Assembly (NCBI GenBank): GCA_018340375.1
Contig: JAFFJZ010000012.1
Coordinates: forward strand, 4,154,001-4,218,000
Length of the DNA: 64,000 bases
Direction of reading: 5' to 3'
Source: Gonatopus flavifemur
Taxonomy: Eukaryota > Arthropoda > Insecta > Hymenoptera > Dryinidae
Position 1 is the stretch's first letter; every line of letters starts with the position of its first letter. A program made the translations under genes and the position numbers. The notes under the pieces are model-generated. The model had not been told where the DNA came from. It saw only the letters and a program-made list of their open reading frames with translations, and searched no databases. Shown here piece after piece: positions 45,001 through 57,100 of this stretch.

Positions 45001-48000
45001 TCTATCTCGAACGATAATATGAATAATAATAATAAAATATAGACAGGGACATGTCACAACAGTTTCCTATTCAGCAGAAAAGAAATATATAATGGTCTAA
45101 CCAAAGGCTTGTATGTGCGTAGTACACTACAGATCTAGTTTGGATGGAGTGATGTTTGCAGCAGCAGCTGCTGCTGGTCCAAGTCCAACTGCTACATTTA
45201 CATCAGAGACCGTCAAAGTTCGCAAGAATTTCCCTGAAACTTGGCTTTGGCAAACGCTTGACGCTGGGTAATGCAATTGAAATTAATAATAATGATTGAT
45301 AATGAATAATATCGATGATCAAAATGAATTTCCAAGTGCCAAATGGGACGCAAGGTTTTACCACTAACAATATCTTCCTCATCTCTGCTAACAAAAACTC
45401 TAAAACGTCTGGAAAGGTGATGGATTAATTTTAATCAATGATGAATGATGTCAGTGAGACATAATAATCGAACTATCATTGTTTTTTTTTTTTCTTTAAT
45501 GAAATTATTTACAGCGAAAATTTGTTATTCAATATCGTTGAAATACGTACTTATACTGTACAGAATTCCAATGAATTTTCTCATGTTTTTTCAAAACCGA
45601 GGAAAATAGATATTCGTTTGAAAATTATCGAAAATAATTTTTTATGACGATACAAAATGAAAAAAGGGAAAGAGTTCGATTACAGGAAAACCAGGAATTC
45701 TGGATGGTAGAATCGAAGGTTCGCCTCCTCAAGGGGCTTCTACTCTTCGACCAGACCTTGGTCCACCTGTATTGCACAGACTAGCAACCAGACCACCATT
45801 GGCAGGTCCCTACGCATTCTCTCGCATCCCAACTCCCGTTTGGAATAAGCCCCGTGTATTTCCAATGCATGACATCTTAAACACCTGGCTTTTCACAAAC
45901 TTCTCTTCAGGGTATTATTATATTTATTTGTTGTAATACGATTATTATTGTCTATTTATCTATTGTAAATAAGTTCAATCGTTGCTTCATCATGAATCGC
46001 GCAATTTTGTATTTCTTTGCCAACTGTTTGTTTTTTGATACGTATATACCGCTTTGTTTGGTACTTGTATGAATTATCATCAACACATACACATATATGA
46101 AATATTGGAATTAGAATTTCTTCCTCTTCGGTAGAATCGAAGGGAAAACTGAAATCCGTCGGAGTGTGCCCGATTCGATAACGTCGTGGGTTTTGACAGC
46201 CTTCTCCGTGAACGATCTTCATGGATTCGGTCTTATCGAGCAACCAAGAAAAGTATACAAATGCTAGATTTCATTATTTCACATTCTTCATTCACACGAT
46301 AAATAATGATTTTCCTTCACGATTTTTCCAGTTGAAAGTCTTCAGGCCATTCTTTATATCCATGAATCTTCCTTATTCGGTTATCAGAGGCGAAATAGTT
46401 GCTGTAAACATAGTAGTTTTTAATTATTTGAACAAAGATTTGACCGTTGAAGTTGTATTGGACAATGCAGGACAGTTTGAATTTGCTGAAATGTCGAATG
46501 AAGTACACGAAACGCATAGTAAGTTAAATTTAGAAGTATTAGAAAATCGTTGATGGATTTCTTTTCGATTATTTTTTTTCAGAATTGGAATTGTATCGTC
46601 AAAAGATAATCAACGTGAAAGCACAGGACGGTACCAGTGTATCGTTTATGATTATTCCAAGAGAATTAGGATATATCGCGATCAAAGCATCAGCGAAGAG
46701 TCAATTAGCGGGAGATAGCGTGGAACATAAATTACTTGTCAAGGTATTATTTTTTTATACAATTTTATATCCCACGGAATTAATGATTGTGATGCATTCT
46801 TCAGGCCGAAGGAGAAACTCAATACAGAAATAAAGTGTTGTTTGTGGATTTGAGAGAAAAAAGTGAACTCAAATTCAACGTATCGGCGGATATACCGAAA
46901 AATGCTGTCCCAGGATCGGAACATGTTGAGATATCTGCAGTCGGTGAGATATATTAACATGTATAAAATATTATTTATACATATCATTACCTTCATCTCA
47001 TTATTCATCCTTTTGTTCGTTAAGGAGACATCTTGGGACCTAGTATTCCAAATTTGGCAAATTTGATCAAAATGCCTTCTGGATGTGGCGAACAAAATAT
47101 GTTAAACTTTGTACCAAATATCGTAATATTGAATTATCTCAAGGTAAAGTACATGGTCTGAGCATGAAAATTCTATGAGTTAGTAACATTATTTGAACAT
47201 GTATTATGATCTGAATAGAACACGAATCAATTGACTCAAGCCGTTCAAAGTAAAGCTCTGAAGTATTTGGAAATTGGTTATCAACAAGAATTGACGTACA
47301 GACACGATGATGGATCGTTCAGTGCTTTTGGAATGTCGGATGCTAATGGGAGTACATGGTAAATGAATTTAAGGATTGGATAAATAAATCTTTTTGATTT
47401 AATTTTCTCGTTTGCTTTTTCCAGGCTCACAGCTTTTGTTGCCAAATCATTCAAACAAGCTTCGGAGTATATAACAATTGAAAAGAGAATCATTGACGAT
47501 GCTTTACTATGGTTAGCCAACAATCAAGCGGCGAATGGTAGTTTCCCCGAAGTAGGCAGAGTCAGTCATCGTGATATGCAAGGAGGTGCTGCCAAAGGTC
47601 TCGCTTTGACAGCTTATACGTTGATTGCCTTCCTTGAAAATGACGTGAGTCTCTTCATCCTACGAATTTCCCTCGCAAAATTCTCATTTATTCAATGTTA
47701 CAGGATTCCCACGATAGATATCAAAACACCGTATACAAAGGTGTAGATTACATTGTGCGCAACTTGGAGGGATTGGACGATGTTTACGCTCTAGCCTTGT
47801 GTACTTACGTATTAAATTTAGCAAGAAATTCTAATGAAAACACAGCCTTCAATTTACTCGAATCTAAAGCCAAAAGTGGAGATGATATCAAATGGTGGAG
47901 TAAAGAAATACCGCAGGATAATAAAAATCCTTGGTACTCTTTACCTCGATCCGTGGATGTTGAAATGACATCTTACGCTCTTTTGACTTATTTGAGACGT

Positions 48001-49241
48001 AATTTAGTCGCAGATTCTATACCGATAATGAAATGGCTTGTAAAACAGCGAAATGCCGAAGGCGGTTTTGCTTCTACGCAGGTTCGTTTTTTGTTTTCCT
48101 CACTTTGTTTCTTATTGAAAAAAAAAAACAAAAACAAAACATCGTTGTTGTTTAGGATACAGTCATTGGAATCTACGCGTTAGCGAAGTTGGGTGAAAAG
48201 TTGACGACTAAGAACAACAATATCGCAATCACGTATGTTCACGAGAACGGTAGAAAAATGAATCATATGAATGTCAATCCTAGCAACAATATGATACTTC
48301 AAAAACATTTAGTAAGTTATAGTTTTCTTTTGTTATTTATCATTACTGGATTGTTTGCATCGGTATTTATTTTTGTGTAGTTACCTAAATCCACCAGAGC
48401 TATCAATGTAACGGCGACGGGTAACGGATTTGCGTTGGTACAAGTATCAACTCGTTATAATTTAAATGTAACAGGAGCGTGGCCTCTGTTTACATTAGAT
48501 CCACAGGTTGATAAAAATTCAAACGCCAATCATTTGCAGTTATCTATCTGTTCAGCGTGAGTATTTTCAATCTTTGTTACCAATAATCACCCAAATTGAA
48601 ACGACGATTTTGATCGACAGATTCGTCGACAAAACAGCCAACGAGAGTAACATGGCTGTAATGGAGATCAGTTTACCTTCCGGTTTCATGGTCGATAGAG
48701 ATTCTTTACCCAGTCTAGAGGTATCTCAAAATGTGAAAAGAGTTGAAACTAAAAACGGAGATACCATGGTCGTTTTGTACTTCGACAAGGTACTTGAATC
48801 GAATAAAATTTAAAAGAAACAATTTTCAAATGAACGATTTTCAGATGATTCGACAAGAGTACTGTCCTACGGTATCCGCGTTTAGAACTCACAAAGTGGC
48901 TAGACAGAAACCTGTTCCAGTTTCTATTTACGATTATTACGATTCTAGTGAGTTGAGAAAATGATTCTTTATTCTTATATGCTGTATATTTGAAATACTG
49001 ATTTTGGATTTATCACTTCTATATAGCTCGAAGGGCTAGAGTATTTTACGAGCCAAGAGTATCCGAACTTTGTGATATATGTAAAGATGAAGACTGCGAA
49101 GACACGTGCGTCTCGAATCCCGGTAAACAAAAGAACAACGATGCGGATTCTTCTTCCTCGCATATACAAATCTACAATACGTGTATATATCTACAAGCGT
49201 TCCTCGTCTCATTTTACATTTTATTCTACAAACGAATGTAA
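42084..49241 (+). CDS. Thioester-containing protein, CD109-like, with alternative bait exons
   Basis: Coding exons are 42084-42148, 42228-42420, 42493-42717, 42797-43047, 43126-43284, 43430-43601, 43669-43866, 43939-44040, 44101-44234, 44303-44423, 44481-44624, 44693-44870, then 13A 45123-45267 or 13B 45686-45911, then 46135-46252, 46332-46518, 46583-46743, 46805-46943, 47025-47143, 47219-47358, 47425-47644, 47704-48081, 48156-48311, 48381-48556, 48621-48789, 48845-48947 and 49027-49241. Isoform A has 1455 residues, isoform B 1482. It has a signal peptide, macroglobulin domains ([25 protein letters not shown]), a variable bait region, and the intact thioester GCGEQ (917-921 in A, at 47081-47095) with an alpha-helical TED domain. 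The hydrophobic tail ([10 protein letters not shown]) suggests a GPI anchor, as in CD109. TEPs act in insect innate immunity as complement-like opsonins. Confidence 0.93.
45123..45267 (+). CDS. TEP alternative bait exon 13A
   Basis: Encodes [12 protein letters not shown], an alanine run, [14 protein letters not shown] and the conserved end [13 protein letters not shown]. It enters in phase 1 and leaves in phase 2, exactly as exon 13B does. The bait region is the protease-cleaved, sequence-variable part of TEPs. Confidence 0.85.
45686..45911 (+). CDS. TEP alternative bait exon 13B
   Basis: Encodes a Pro-rich bait ([16 protein letters not shown], ending [15 protein letters not shown]). The TWLF end is the counterpart of TWLW in 13A. 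Using both exons in a row gives a stop (TGG TAG) near the start of 13B. Skipping both shifts exon 14 into a stop. This is evidence for mutually exclusive use. Confidence 0.85.
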
Positions 49242-49717
49242 GAAAGTGGAATGAGTAGAAATCGCACTCAGTGCCAACCAAAGTACTTAATCATTGTACT
49301 ACCACACAATCTTCTCCTGTACCGTATATTAAAATCATCAACTAAATAAGATTTTTATTTAAATATATTTTTTATCTCTTAATAAATGTTTTATTGTTAC
49401 TAATCTCTGCAGTCTTCTTTTTTTTTAGTTGTTTTGTTGTTTTTACATAAAATTATCCCATAACCGTAATATAATTTTAATAATAATTAACCTTCAAGTA
49501 TTGTAGCAATAAAGTCAAACACTAACTAATAATCATTTTTCGATAAGCACCTAGCGGGATTTTGAAAACATGATAAAAAATTACATACTTGTTAAAAACT
49601 TTCGAACACCTCTTCCACTCTCTCTCTCTCTCTTCTTCTCCTTATTGTTTTTAGGCATTTCTCTATTCTTCCACTACTATACAATCAAGATATAAATAAG
49701 ATTAGATACAACCGACG
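49242..49717. other. Convergent 3' ends of the TEP and CEP295-like genes
   Basis: 476 bp. An AATAAA at 49381-49386 suits the TEP transcript. A CT microsatellite (about 49616-49640) lies nearer the other gene. No further gene. Confidence 0.5.
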
Positions 49718-52700
49718 TCAAAGACTCTTGAGTTCTTTAATACTTTGAGTTATTTTAACGATAGAATGATCACTTAGCTCTTGATAACTCAAGAGGGATG
49801 AATTACTTGTCAGCCCATTGGATGCCCCGCTATTCGAATTTGAATTTTGTCTATTCGGGGTGGAAGTTCTTCCTTTCATGAGCACACCTCGTTCCGTGCT
49901 CTTGTTGGTTTCTCTCACGGAGATCGATGACAAATCACTGAACTCGGGAAGACCATCCGATTGTTTTTTAGTCGGAGAAATCATCCTTCTCGCAGTATTT
50001 ACCGGTGTGCTGTCGGAATTCGAGGAAGATCCAAGAGCGCTGGCTTCTCTGGTCTTTTTCAGCACCGTCACTGCCCAGCCGAGACCTAATTTTTTCATAG
50101 CAGTTTCCATTTCCTCCGAGGAAGATTGATTTTTTAATAAATCGGAAGAAGGAGTGCTAGTAATTTCCGATATACCTGATAATCCAGAAAAACTTGTCGA
50201 GCTGGTACTCGATGTGACTTTATTATTGTTATCCACTTTGAGTGTACTCGTTGATAATCCTATTTGTAAATCTTTGAGTTGCATAAGCAGTTCATTGGCA
50301 TCATACTGTAATTGCTGGTTACTTTGGGCCGCTAAAGAGTGTAAAGATTCTTTTATAGCGAGTCTGTATTGTTCTATATCTTCCAACGATGTTGAACTAT
50401 CGTTTCGCTCGGGAGTTTTCGCATTTTCTTCATCCGCTGTTAAATTTTTCCTAGATCTTATTGTAGCGTTTTGACTTCTCTTCGCCGTATCAGGGGTATC
50501 AAATTCTATGATGGTGGATAACTCGTGACCTGGAGATTGCAGATCTGGCGTTCTGAAATTCAATTCACATTTAGCATGGATTTTTTCAAATTTTACCTAC
50601 CAGCGTATCAATCGGATATTCTGTTATACCTAAAAGGTCCACTGAGCAAAGAGACGGGAGGTTTATGTTTATTCCGACCGTTCGTAGGATATATGGTGGG
50701 TAATGTTCTTGACACTTTAGGTATACCAGCGAGCATGGGAATGAAATCTATTTCTGGTTTTTTCTACACAAAAAAATAAATAAATTTTGAATCGTTTAAA
50801 CGCATTATTTTCATTACAACAACAACAACAACAACAACAACTTACCCCTGACTGGTTGACTGGTTTTTCTTTCTCTGGAATCATACTTTTGGATTCCACA
50901 GTTTTATCTTTCTCGTTTCGTTTAGGAGATTTATTATTATCCAAAACTTTGCTTTGCTCTAAGATCTCTTCACATAACTTTTCAACGAAATCTTCTCCCT
51001 GGTGTAACACCTTTGCCGAAGACCAAGTGGTGGTGCCGATACTTTTATCCTCTTTATTTCTTTGTTGAATTTTGAAACGATCGAGATTTATATTGATCCT
51101 TTCATCGGCAATGATCCTAGGCTTAGTCCTTTGCGAAAGAATTTCTGATTCTTTGATATCAACCTCAGGTGGTTTATGCTCAATCATTTGTTGTGACTTT
51201 CTCAAAGTCTCTGTCAACTGTTTTTGTATAGTTTCTATGCTCTCGATTAATTTTTTCATGCTCTGGTATTCGGTGTGCATAGGTTTCGGCGGGGGTAACT
51301 GCATCAGGCTGGTCTCATCGTTGGGATCGGGAATCGACAAATCGATATCTCTTTGTTCGCTTCGAAGTTGGGTAATTAAATCGTTTAAGGATGCTATTCT
51401 CCTCTCGACATAAGTCTTTTGAAGATCATCGATCTCCGCCAAGTCCCCAGGATAATTTTGAATGACACTATCGTCCAGTTGAAGGAACTGTTCGTGTATA
51501 TAACGACAGTTCGGATTTTTACAAGGACATGCGTTCGAAGTGGAAGCCCGATCAGAGGTTTGAGACATTCGAGAATGGTTATTGTTAGTCTGGGTCGAAG
51601 ATTCAGGCATGCTAGGGCTACTGTTGTTCTGAGACTCGATAGAAAAATTTTTCAATATTTGAAAAATTTTATCGGGACGAGGGATGTTCGATGGCATCCT
51701 CATTGTACGAGGGGAAGGAGTTGCCGGAGTCGAGACTGGACTGATATCGGTTCTAGATATTATTCTTTCGTTGAAAGAAGAATCTAGCATCTCTAAAATT
51801 GGGGTAGTATAACCAAGAGTTTCAGGCATTTTAGGTTTGATCGGAGGTGGACTGGCGAAAGAGGTTGAAGTGTCGGAATTATCTTTCATTCGAATGTATC
51901 TCTTTCTCTGAGAACATACCCTGATATTTGGAATCGCATGTTGGGGTAACGTTTGAGAAGTTTCCGTACTGGCATCTACAGTGACTTTAGCTGTATCCAA
52001 TTTATCTAACTTTACGTTGAAACCATCTTTGTCGACGTGTATGTTGAAACTTTGCTTGGGAGAAGAGGTTGTTATGGTTTTCTCAGTTTTCTTAGGAGTC
52101 GGTACTCTTTGCGAAGTACTTTTTCTACGCGAGGATGATTTTTTAAAGGTTTTGGGGGATGGTCGTTTGGATACGCTCAGAGAGCTTCTTTTTCTCTTTG
52201 GGGTTACTTTAACCGCTCTTTCATCGATATCGATAACAACGTCGGTGTGTAAAGAAGTGGAAGAGGAATCATTGTTATCTACTCCTGGGGTGAGGATAGT
52301 AACTTTAGGTTCGAGAGGATGATGTCGTACGGGAGCTTGAATAATCTCCTCTTTCGGGGGATCCTTTTTTATCAATTCTACTTGAATACTTTTATCTTGA
52401 CCCGAGGTTCCCAATTGTGATGTCTGCACAGCCGTCTCGGTGGTTTCCGGAGGTACATTAGATTTTTTTTCTTTCGATTGTTTTTCACTCGACGACATGT
52501 TAATAACTCTGATCTCAGGTGAAAGAGGAGGTGGCGGAGGAGGAGGTTTTTTCGAAGGAGGAGCTCTTTGAGAGTCTTCGAAAAACGTCTTTAAACTCGC
52601 ATTGAAAATACTGTCCGGTAAACTATCGCCAAATTCCTCCAACAACATTCTTTTTAGTCTATCAATTTTATTTAACATTTTCAATGTCTGTTCCATTTTC

Positions 52701-54530
52701 GACTGTTTATCTTCTTCGCTTGTCGTTTTTCTCGAGGTAGAAGGTTTATCGCAAAAAGGTGCATCCTGCCAAGAAATCTCATCCCCGTTAGTGGCCTCAT
52801 CTTGATTATCTCGAGGGTCTAAAGTTATCGGTCTTTCTATCAAACATTTACAGCTATTTTGTGAAACAGCAGCAGCTTCGTTTAAAACAGGTTTAAAAGC
52901 GCGAAGCAATTTTCTTTGATATTCTTTTTCCAATTCCTTCCTCCGCGCTCCTTTAACGTGCACGTCTTCTTTCTGAGATTGAACCTGACTGGCCTGTAAT
53001 ATTCGTCGTTCACGCTCAAGTTGTGGAATATTTTTCACAAGATTTTGATAATCTCGTCTGACTCTTTCTCTCAACATAGCGTCTTGTCCTCTCTTTTGAG
53101 CATTCAATTTTTGATCTTTCAATTGTTGTGTTTTCAAACCATCTTCTTGGATTTTGACCGACTCAGCCGCTTCCATTGCGTTAGGTTCGTTTCTGGATTC
53201 TATTCTCTCAACCACACCACTCGGTCTGTCGTAAGTGCTACTGTGTCGTGAACTGTGATCGTACACTTGCACTTTATCGCTTGCCAATGATGTATGGTGT
53301 TTTGGAGTTTTCACACGTTTAGCGGTAGAGTGTTGTTCGTTACTGTCAGAGAAATAAGACGAATCGTCGCTCGTGGATGTACTGGAAGAATCACTGGTAC
53401 TATTCGTATTCCAAGTATTTTCCGTATCGCATCTATTCTCATTGAAAATATTATAATTAAAATAACGAACAATAATGTTTTGAATGAAAAATAATGTATC
53501 TTATACCTCGAGGGCCCTATGTCCATTAAAGTTTTGTTTGCTCTAGGTACAGATTTTCTAGGAACTTGATCGTCAGAGACACAAGCGTCGTTTATAGTTT
53601 CTGAACCCAGATGCACTATTTCCGAAATATCCTCAAGGTTCGTGGGATCACCTTTGGATTTATTTTTACACCCTTTTTTAATAACCTGTAATAAAAGTAT
53701 ATCATCGTTCTGATTTTCACAAAGAAATTATCAAACAATGTTGTACCTTTTTTTTTGAAATAATGAGTTTACGGGGAGGTGTTTTAGGAAGTTTTCTACT
53801 CTTTCTTTTTCTGGAACTAACGGAAGAGGTAGGTACTTCTTCTTCGGAAGAATTCATTTCCCTTCTCTGTGGAAGTCTGGCAACCATGGATGATCTTAAA
53901 TTCTCTAAATCTCTAACTTGTTTTATTCTTTCGACATGACACTTTTGTGGATCATCTTGCTGTGAGATAAAATATTGATAAAACAATAGAAAGTTTTTCA
54001 CTCGTCGCTTGATATATATAGATAGATTCTACCTTAGATAATTCTTCAACAATTTTTGTTGCCTCTCTCCCTCTCTGCTGTGCTAATAATCTATTTTTCT
54101 TTTGTCGCTCTTCCAGGGTTCGAGCTTCTTCCGCTTCTTTCACCGACCGAACGGCAGCAGCTGTATGCGCTTGACCGATATCCTCCATATCTTCTTGATA
54201 TTGTTGTTGCGCTTCCATAATTCTCTGCTCGTGCATTCTTCTGAGTTCAAAATTGGGATCTTTTTGCAATTTTTCAAATTCTTGATTCGTAATATGTTTA
54301 GCTCTTTGTTTGAGCCTGTCGGATATTTCTTTGGATTGTTGTCGTACCTAAAAGGATATCGAATTTGAAAGAGATGAAATAACTCGTCAATGTTTACTCA
54401 TTATTTTTACCTGTTCCAGACGTAACCTCCTACGACGATCTCGTTCATTTTTTTTAATTTGATCTAAATCGGATAACACCATTTTACGTAAACTGAGAGG
54501 ATTTCCATTGACCGTGATTTTTATCGACAT
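49718..54530 (-). CDS. CEP295/Ana1-like centriolar protein
   Basis: Exons on the minus strand are 54530-54411, 54347-54033, 53959-53747, 53685-53507, 53432-50846, 50763-50630 and 50552-49718. They sum to 1461 codons (1460 residues). The N-terminus has an Arg-rich stretch (ERDRRRRLRLEQVRQQ), then a coiled coil with EFEKLQKDPNFELRRMHEQR and a DIGQAH block. This lines up with the RRRKLRLLQVREQ start of human CEP295, the basis of my call. Exon 5 is long and low-complexity, rich in Ser and Lys, with a poly-Pro tract (about 573) and a Cys-rich patch CPCKNPNCRYIHEQ (about 915). Near the C-terminus is LGLGWAVTVLKKTREASAL (about 1340). CEP295/Ana1 acts in centriole elongation and conversion to centrosomes. 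Function is inferred; another large centrosomal protein is possible. A (CAA)n microsatellite abuts the exon 5 donor. Confidence 0.72.
50819..50841. repeat. CAA microsatellite at the CEP295-like exon 5 donor
   Basis: Seven to eight CAA units directly downstream of the splice donor on the gene strand (reads GTAAG then TTG repeats). Length variation here could affect splicing; that is an inference. Confidence 0.75.
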
Positions 54531-55138
54531 ATTTGGGAGATTTTTTTACAGATATGGAAATGAACGTTTTTTCAATTACCGTGGTTGCATGCATATCATT
54601 TTATCAACTCAAATTTAAACTGACGGAAACCTTGTGTTCGTTACAAATCATAATAATAAATTTCAGAGGGTGTTCTCATGATTCGACGTACAGTCCGTAA
54701 AGCGTAGCGGGTAGTAGCCATGTTGGGGGAATAGGTTACGTTCACATCGAAAATTTCAATCTTCGCGCGTGAGGTGGCTTTGAACTGTACCCAATTCTGA
54801 TTCGTCATTTCCGATGTGTTCTTGATGCGTTTGTCATTACATATCGAAGCGCGGGACGAATGACGCACTATTCGCACGCTTCCTCTGAAGACACATCTCT
54901 TTCCTCCTGTCTTGTCCTATCGGCTGCTGTCGGCCATGATGGATTCAAGCGTCGTTTGAATTTAAAACGTGGTGAATTTCTCCGAAAACAGTTGAAGTAT
55001 CAGTGTCGAGTGTATTTAAACGGTGTAAAAAGTATTTTAAATGGTGAAGTAGCGAGGTGAAGGAGAATAAAAGAAACAACACCAGGAGATTTCAAAATCG
55101 TTGAATTGGAGAATCGATTTTCCAAAATCTACTGCACC
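54531..55138. promoter_or_regulatory. Bidirectional promoter region, CpG-richer
   Basis: About 600 bp between the CEP295-like start codon (minus) and the probable start at 55139 (plus). The stretch 54740-54970 has many CG dinucleotides and GCGC/CGCG runs, unlike flanking DNA. It likely holds the promoters and the 5' UTR of the rightward gene. Short ORFs here look incidental. Confidence 0.45.
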
Positions 55139-55150
55139 ATGATTCGTGAG
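55139..55150 (+). CDS. Probable four-codon first exon of a rightward gene
   Basis: CACCATGATTCGTGAG/GTAAGT combines a good translation context with a consensus donor at 55151. This suggests a start exon (M-I-R-E) followed by a long first intron filled with repeats. No partner exon was found up to 64 kb, so the gene cannot be named. It could be a chance match. Confidence 0.35.
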
Positions 55151-55637
55151 GTAAGTAACAAATTTTATTGTTTTATCGTGTTACATTATTATTTGAATAC
55201 TTATGCTAATGATATAACATTATATAAATGTTTGAAGAAGTGAGTTTATAGCTCAAAATGATCTACGTTGAGAAAAAAGATACACAAGCTATTTTTAAGA
55301 TTGATTGTGAAGATTGCGTTGTAAAAAATCTTTCTTCAACTCAATTGAAATATTCGAATATATCCCACGGTCGTGGGTAGTTCGAGTCACTATTCTTTCT
55401 TCTCAATTTATCAACCCCTTAATTCAGCATTTTAAAAGCTCGCCATGAAAATGCGTTTAGGAATGGAAAACAAGTATCGCAGTTGTTCAAGTGTAAAGTG
55501 ATGACAGATTTGAGATTTCATGTGAATTGTAGAATAACATGCAACAAATCTTGAATAGAAATTCATAGAAATATTGTACATTGATGAACATTTTAAACCC
55601 TGTGAGTTAAAACCATTTTTTTTTCTTCACATCAAAT

Positions 55638-55896
55638 CCCAGATAACGCACGAAGAATTCTTTTTCAAAAACAAGAATAGAATTCTTCATAAAGAGCTCT
55701 GGAGGAGTTCAATGTTTGGGACATTAACAAGTTCTTTGAGAGTAATAAAACAATACTGTCAGTATTCTCAAAGAACTCGTTAATGTCCCAAACATTGAAC
55801 TCCTTTAGAGCTCTTTATGAGTTCATTAGTTCGGAAAGAGTTCTTGAAGAATTCTATTCTTGTTTTTGAAAAAGAATTCTTCGTGTGTTATCTGGA
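55638..55896. mobile_element. CCCAGATAACG palindromic MITE with GAATTCTT motifs
   Basis: Ends CCCAGATAACGCACGAAG and complement CTTCGTGTGTTATCTGG, AT on both sides. Long near-complementary arms with AAGAATTC, GAGCTC and CAATGTTTGGGAC blocks. No ORF. Confidence 0.75.
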
Positions 55897-55982
55897 ATAT
55901 TCATACACATATTGTATTACCACCGGAGTAGAAAAATGTTCACATTTATATATAATTTATTTTGAACTATAAACAAATCATA

Positions 55983-56094
55983 TCCTCCCCGTGGATGATT
56001 GCGGGTCTTCCAGGGGGATATTCATGATACCTGTCCTGGATATCCTTTTTATCCATCCCTGGTAGTATCTGCTTCCTTTACGTGGTGGGGAGGA
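55983..56094. mobile_element. 112-bp TCCTCCCC MITE
   Basis: Ends TCCTCCCC and GGGGAGGA, TA on both sides (55981-55982, 56095-56096). The interior has GGATATCC-like blocks. Confidence 0.65.
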
Positions 56095-56103
56095 TAAGTT
56101 ACA

Positions 56104-56540
56104 AAAAGTTTTTGGTGTGAACTTTTTCTAACACCGCCAACTTTTCACAGTGAAGCGACCAAAAATTTCGGTTACGTTTTGGTGAAAAATCTTGATTTTG
56201 GTAACTTTTTGGCCATTTGAGCATTTTTTTCAACAAAAATTGACACAATCCAACCAAAATTCAACCAAGTCTCAAATTGGTGATTTTTCGGTTATTTCGT
56301 GGTAATTTCCTGGGTTTTTACCTTAAAAATACCACAAAGATTCCAAAAATGGACCACATTTTTCGATTACCTTTTGGTGGCAGATTTGTTTTAAGCTAAC
56401 ATTAGTTTTCGGTCACAAATAGGTGATTATATGATGAAAACCATCTGGGTGACCATTTTTCGACCAAATTTTCACCAAACCAAGAAACAAGCGAAAATAA
56501 ACCATAAAAATTGGTCACTTTGGAATCGCCAGGGCTGTCA
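56104..56540. repeat. Repeat segment rich in TTTTGGTG/CACCAAAA
   Basis: Recurring CCAAAAAT, TTTTGGTGA and GGTCAC variants in both orientations suggest a degraded palindromic element of the same type as its neighbours. Borders were not resolved. Confidence 0.4.
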
Positions 56541-56611
56541 GTAGAAGTGTCATCAATCTTAAGGTAGTTCTCCAGCAATATTCAGAATCAAATTGACAAA
56601 ATTATTGTCAA

Positions 56612-57100
56612 CGCGGAGAAAAATGCAGCTCGAAAGGATAGTAATCTTTAATAGAAAATTGGAGAATATTTCTTAGAATCTAAGAATTTTCCTCAAGTTC
56701 GTAATAAACATAAAACGGTTCAGATTTCTCTTGAATATTGCTCGAAAAATAATGAAAAATTATCAATACTCAACAAAGCATAAAAACAAATATGAAGTTT
56801 CCAAAAGTCGCGAATGAAATCTTACAAAGTGAATAACAAAATTCTGTAATTTGAAAATAAGATTAAAAAATTTTGTTATTCACTTTGTAAGATTTCATTC
56901 GCGACTTTTGGAAACTTCATATTTGTTTTTATGCTTTGTTGAGTATTGATAATTTTTCATTATTTTTCGAGCAATATTCAAGAGAAATCTAAACCGTTTT
57001 ATGTTTATTACGAACTTAAGGAAAATTCTTAGATTTTAAGAAATATTCTCTAATTTTCAATTGAAGATTACTATTCTTTCGAGCTGCATTTTTCTCCGTG
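56612..57100. mobile_element. Long, nearly perfect hairpin element (CGCGGAG/CTCCGTG ends)
   Basis: Arms of about 230 bp are almost exact complements (for example AAGTTTCCAAAAGTCGCGAA and its complement). A loop of roughly 50 bp lies around 56850. Ends CGCGGAGAAAAATGCAGC and complement. Related ends occur at 15065 and 58590. Confidence 0.8.

Noticed and set aside
45300..45420. Third alternative bait exon between 13A and 13B
   Set aside because: An open stretch exists but lacks the TWL(W/F) end and a suitable acceptor/donor pair in matching phase.
51072..52322. Plus-strand ORFs of 113-122 codons opposite the CEP295-like gene
   Set aside because: They are antisense shadows of the long minus-strand exon, whose frame is continuous across six introns.
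54860..55060. 66-codon plus-strand ORF before the start at 55139
   Set aside because: No family features, and it lies in the CpG-richer promoter or leader region. It is more likely incidental.
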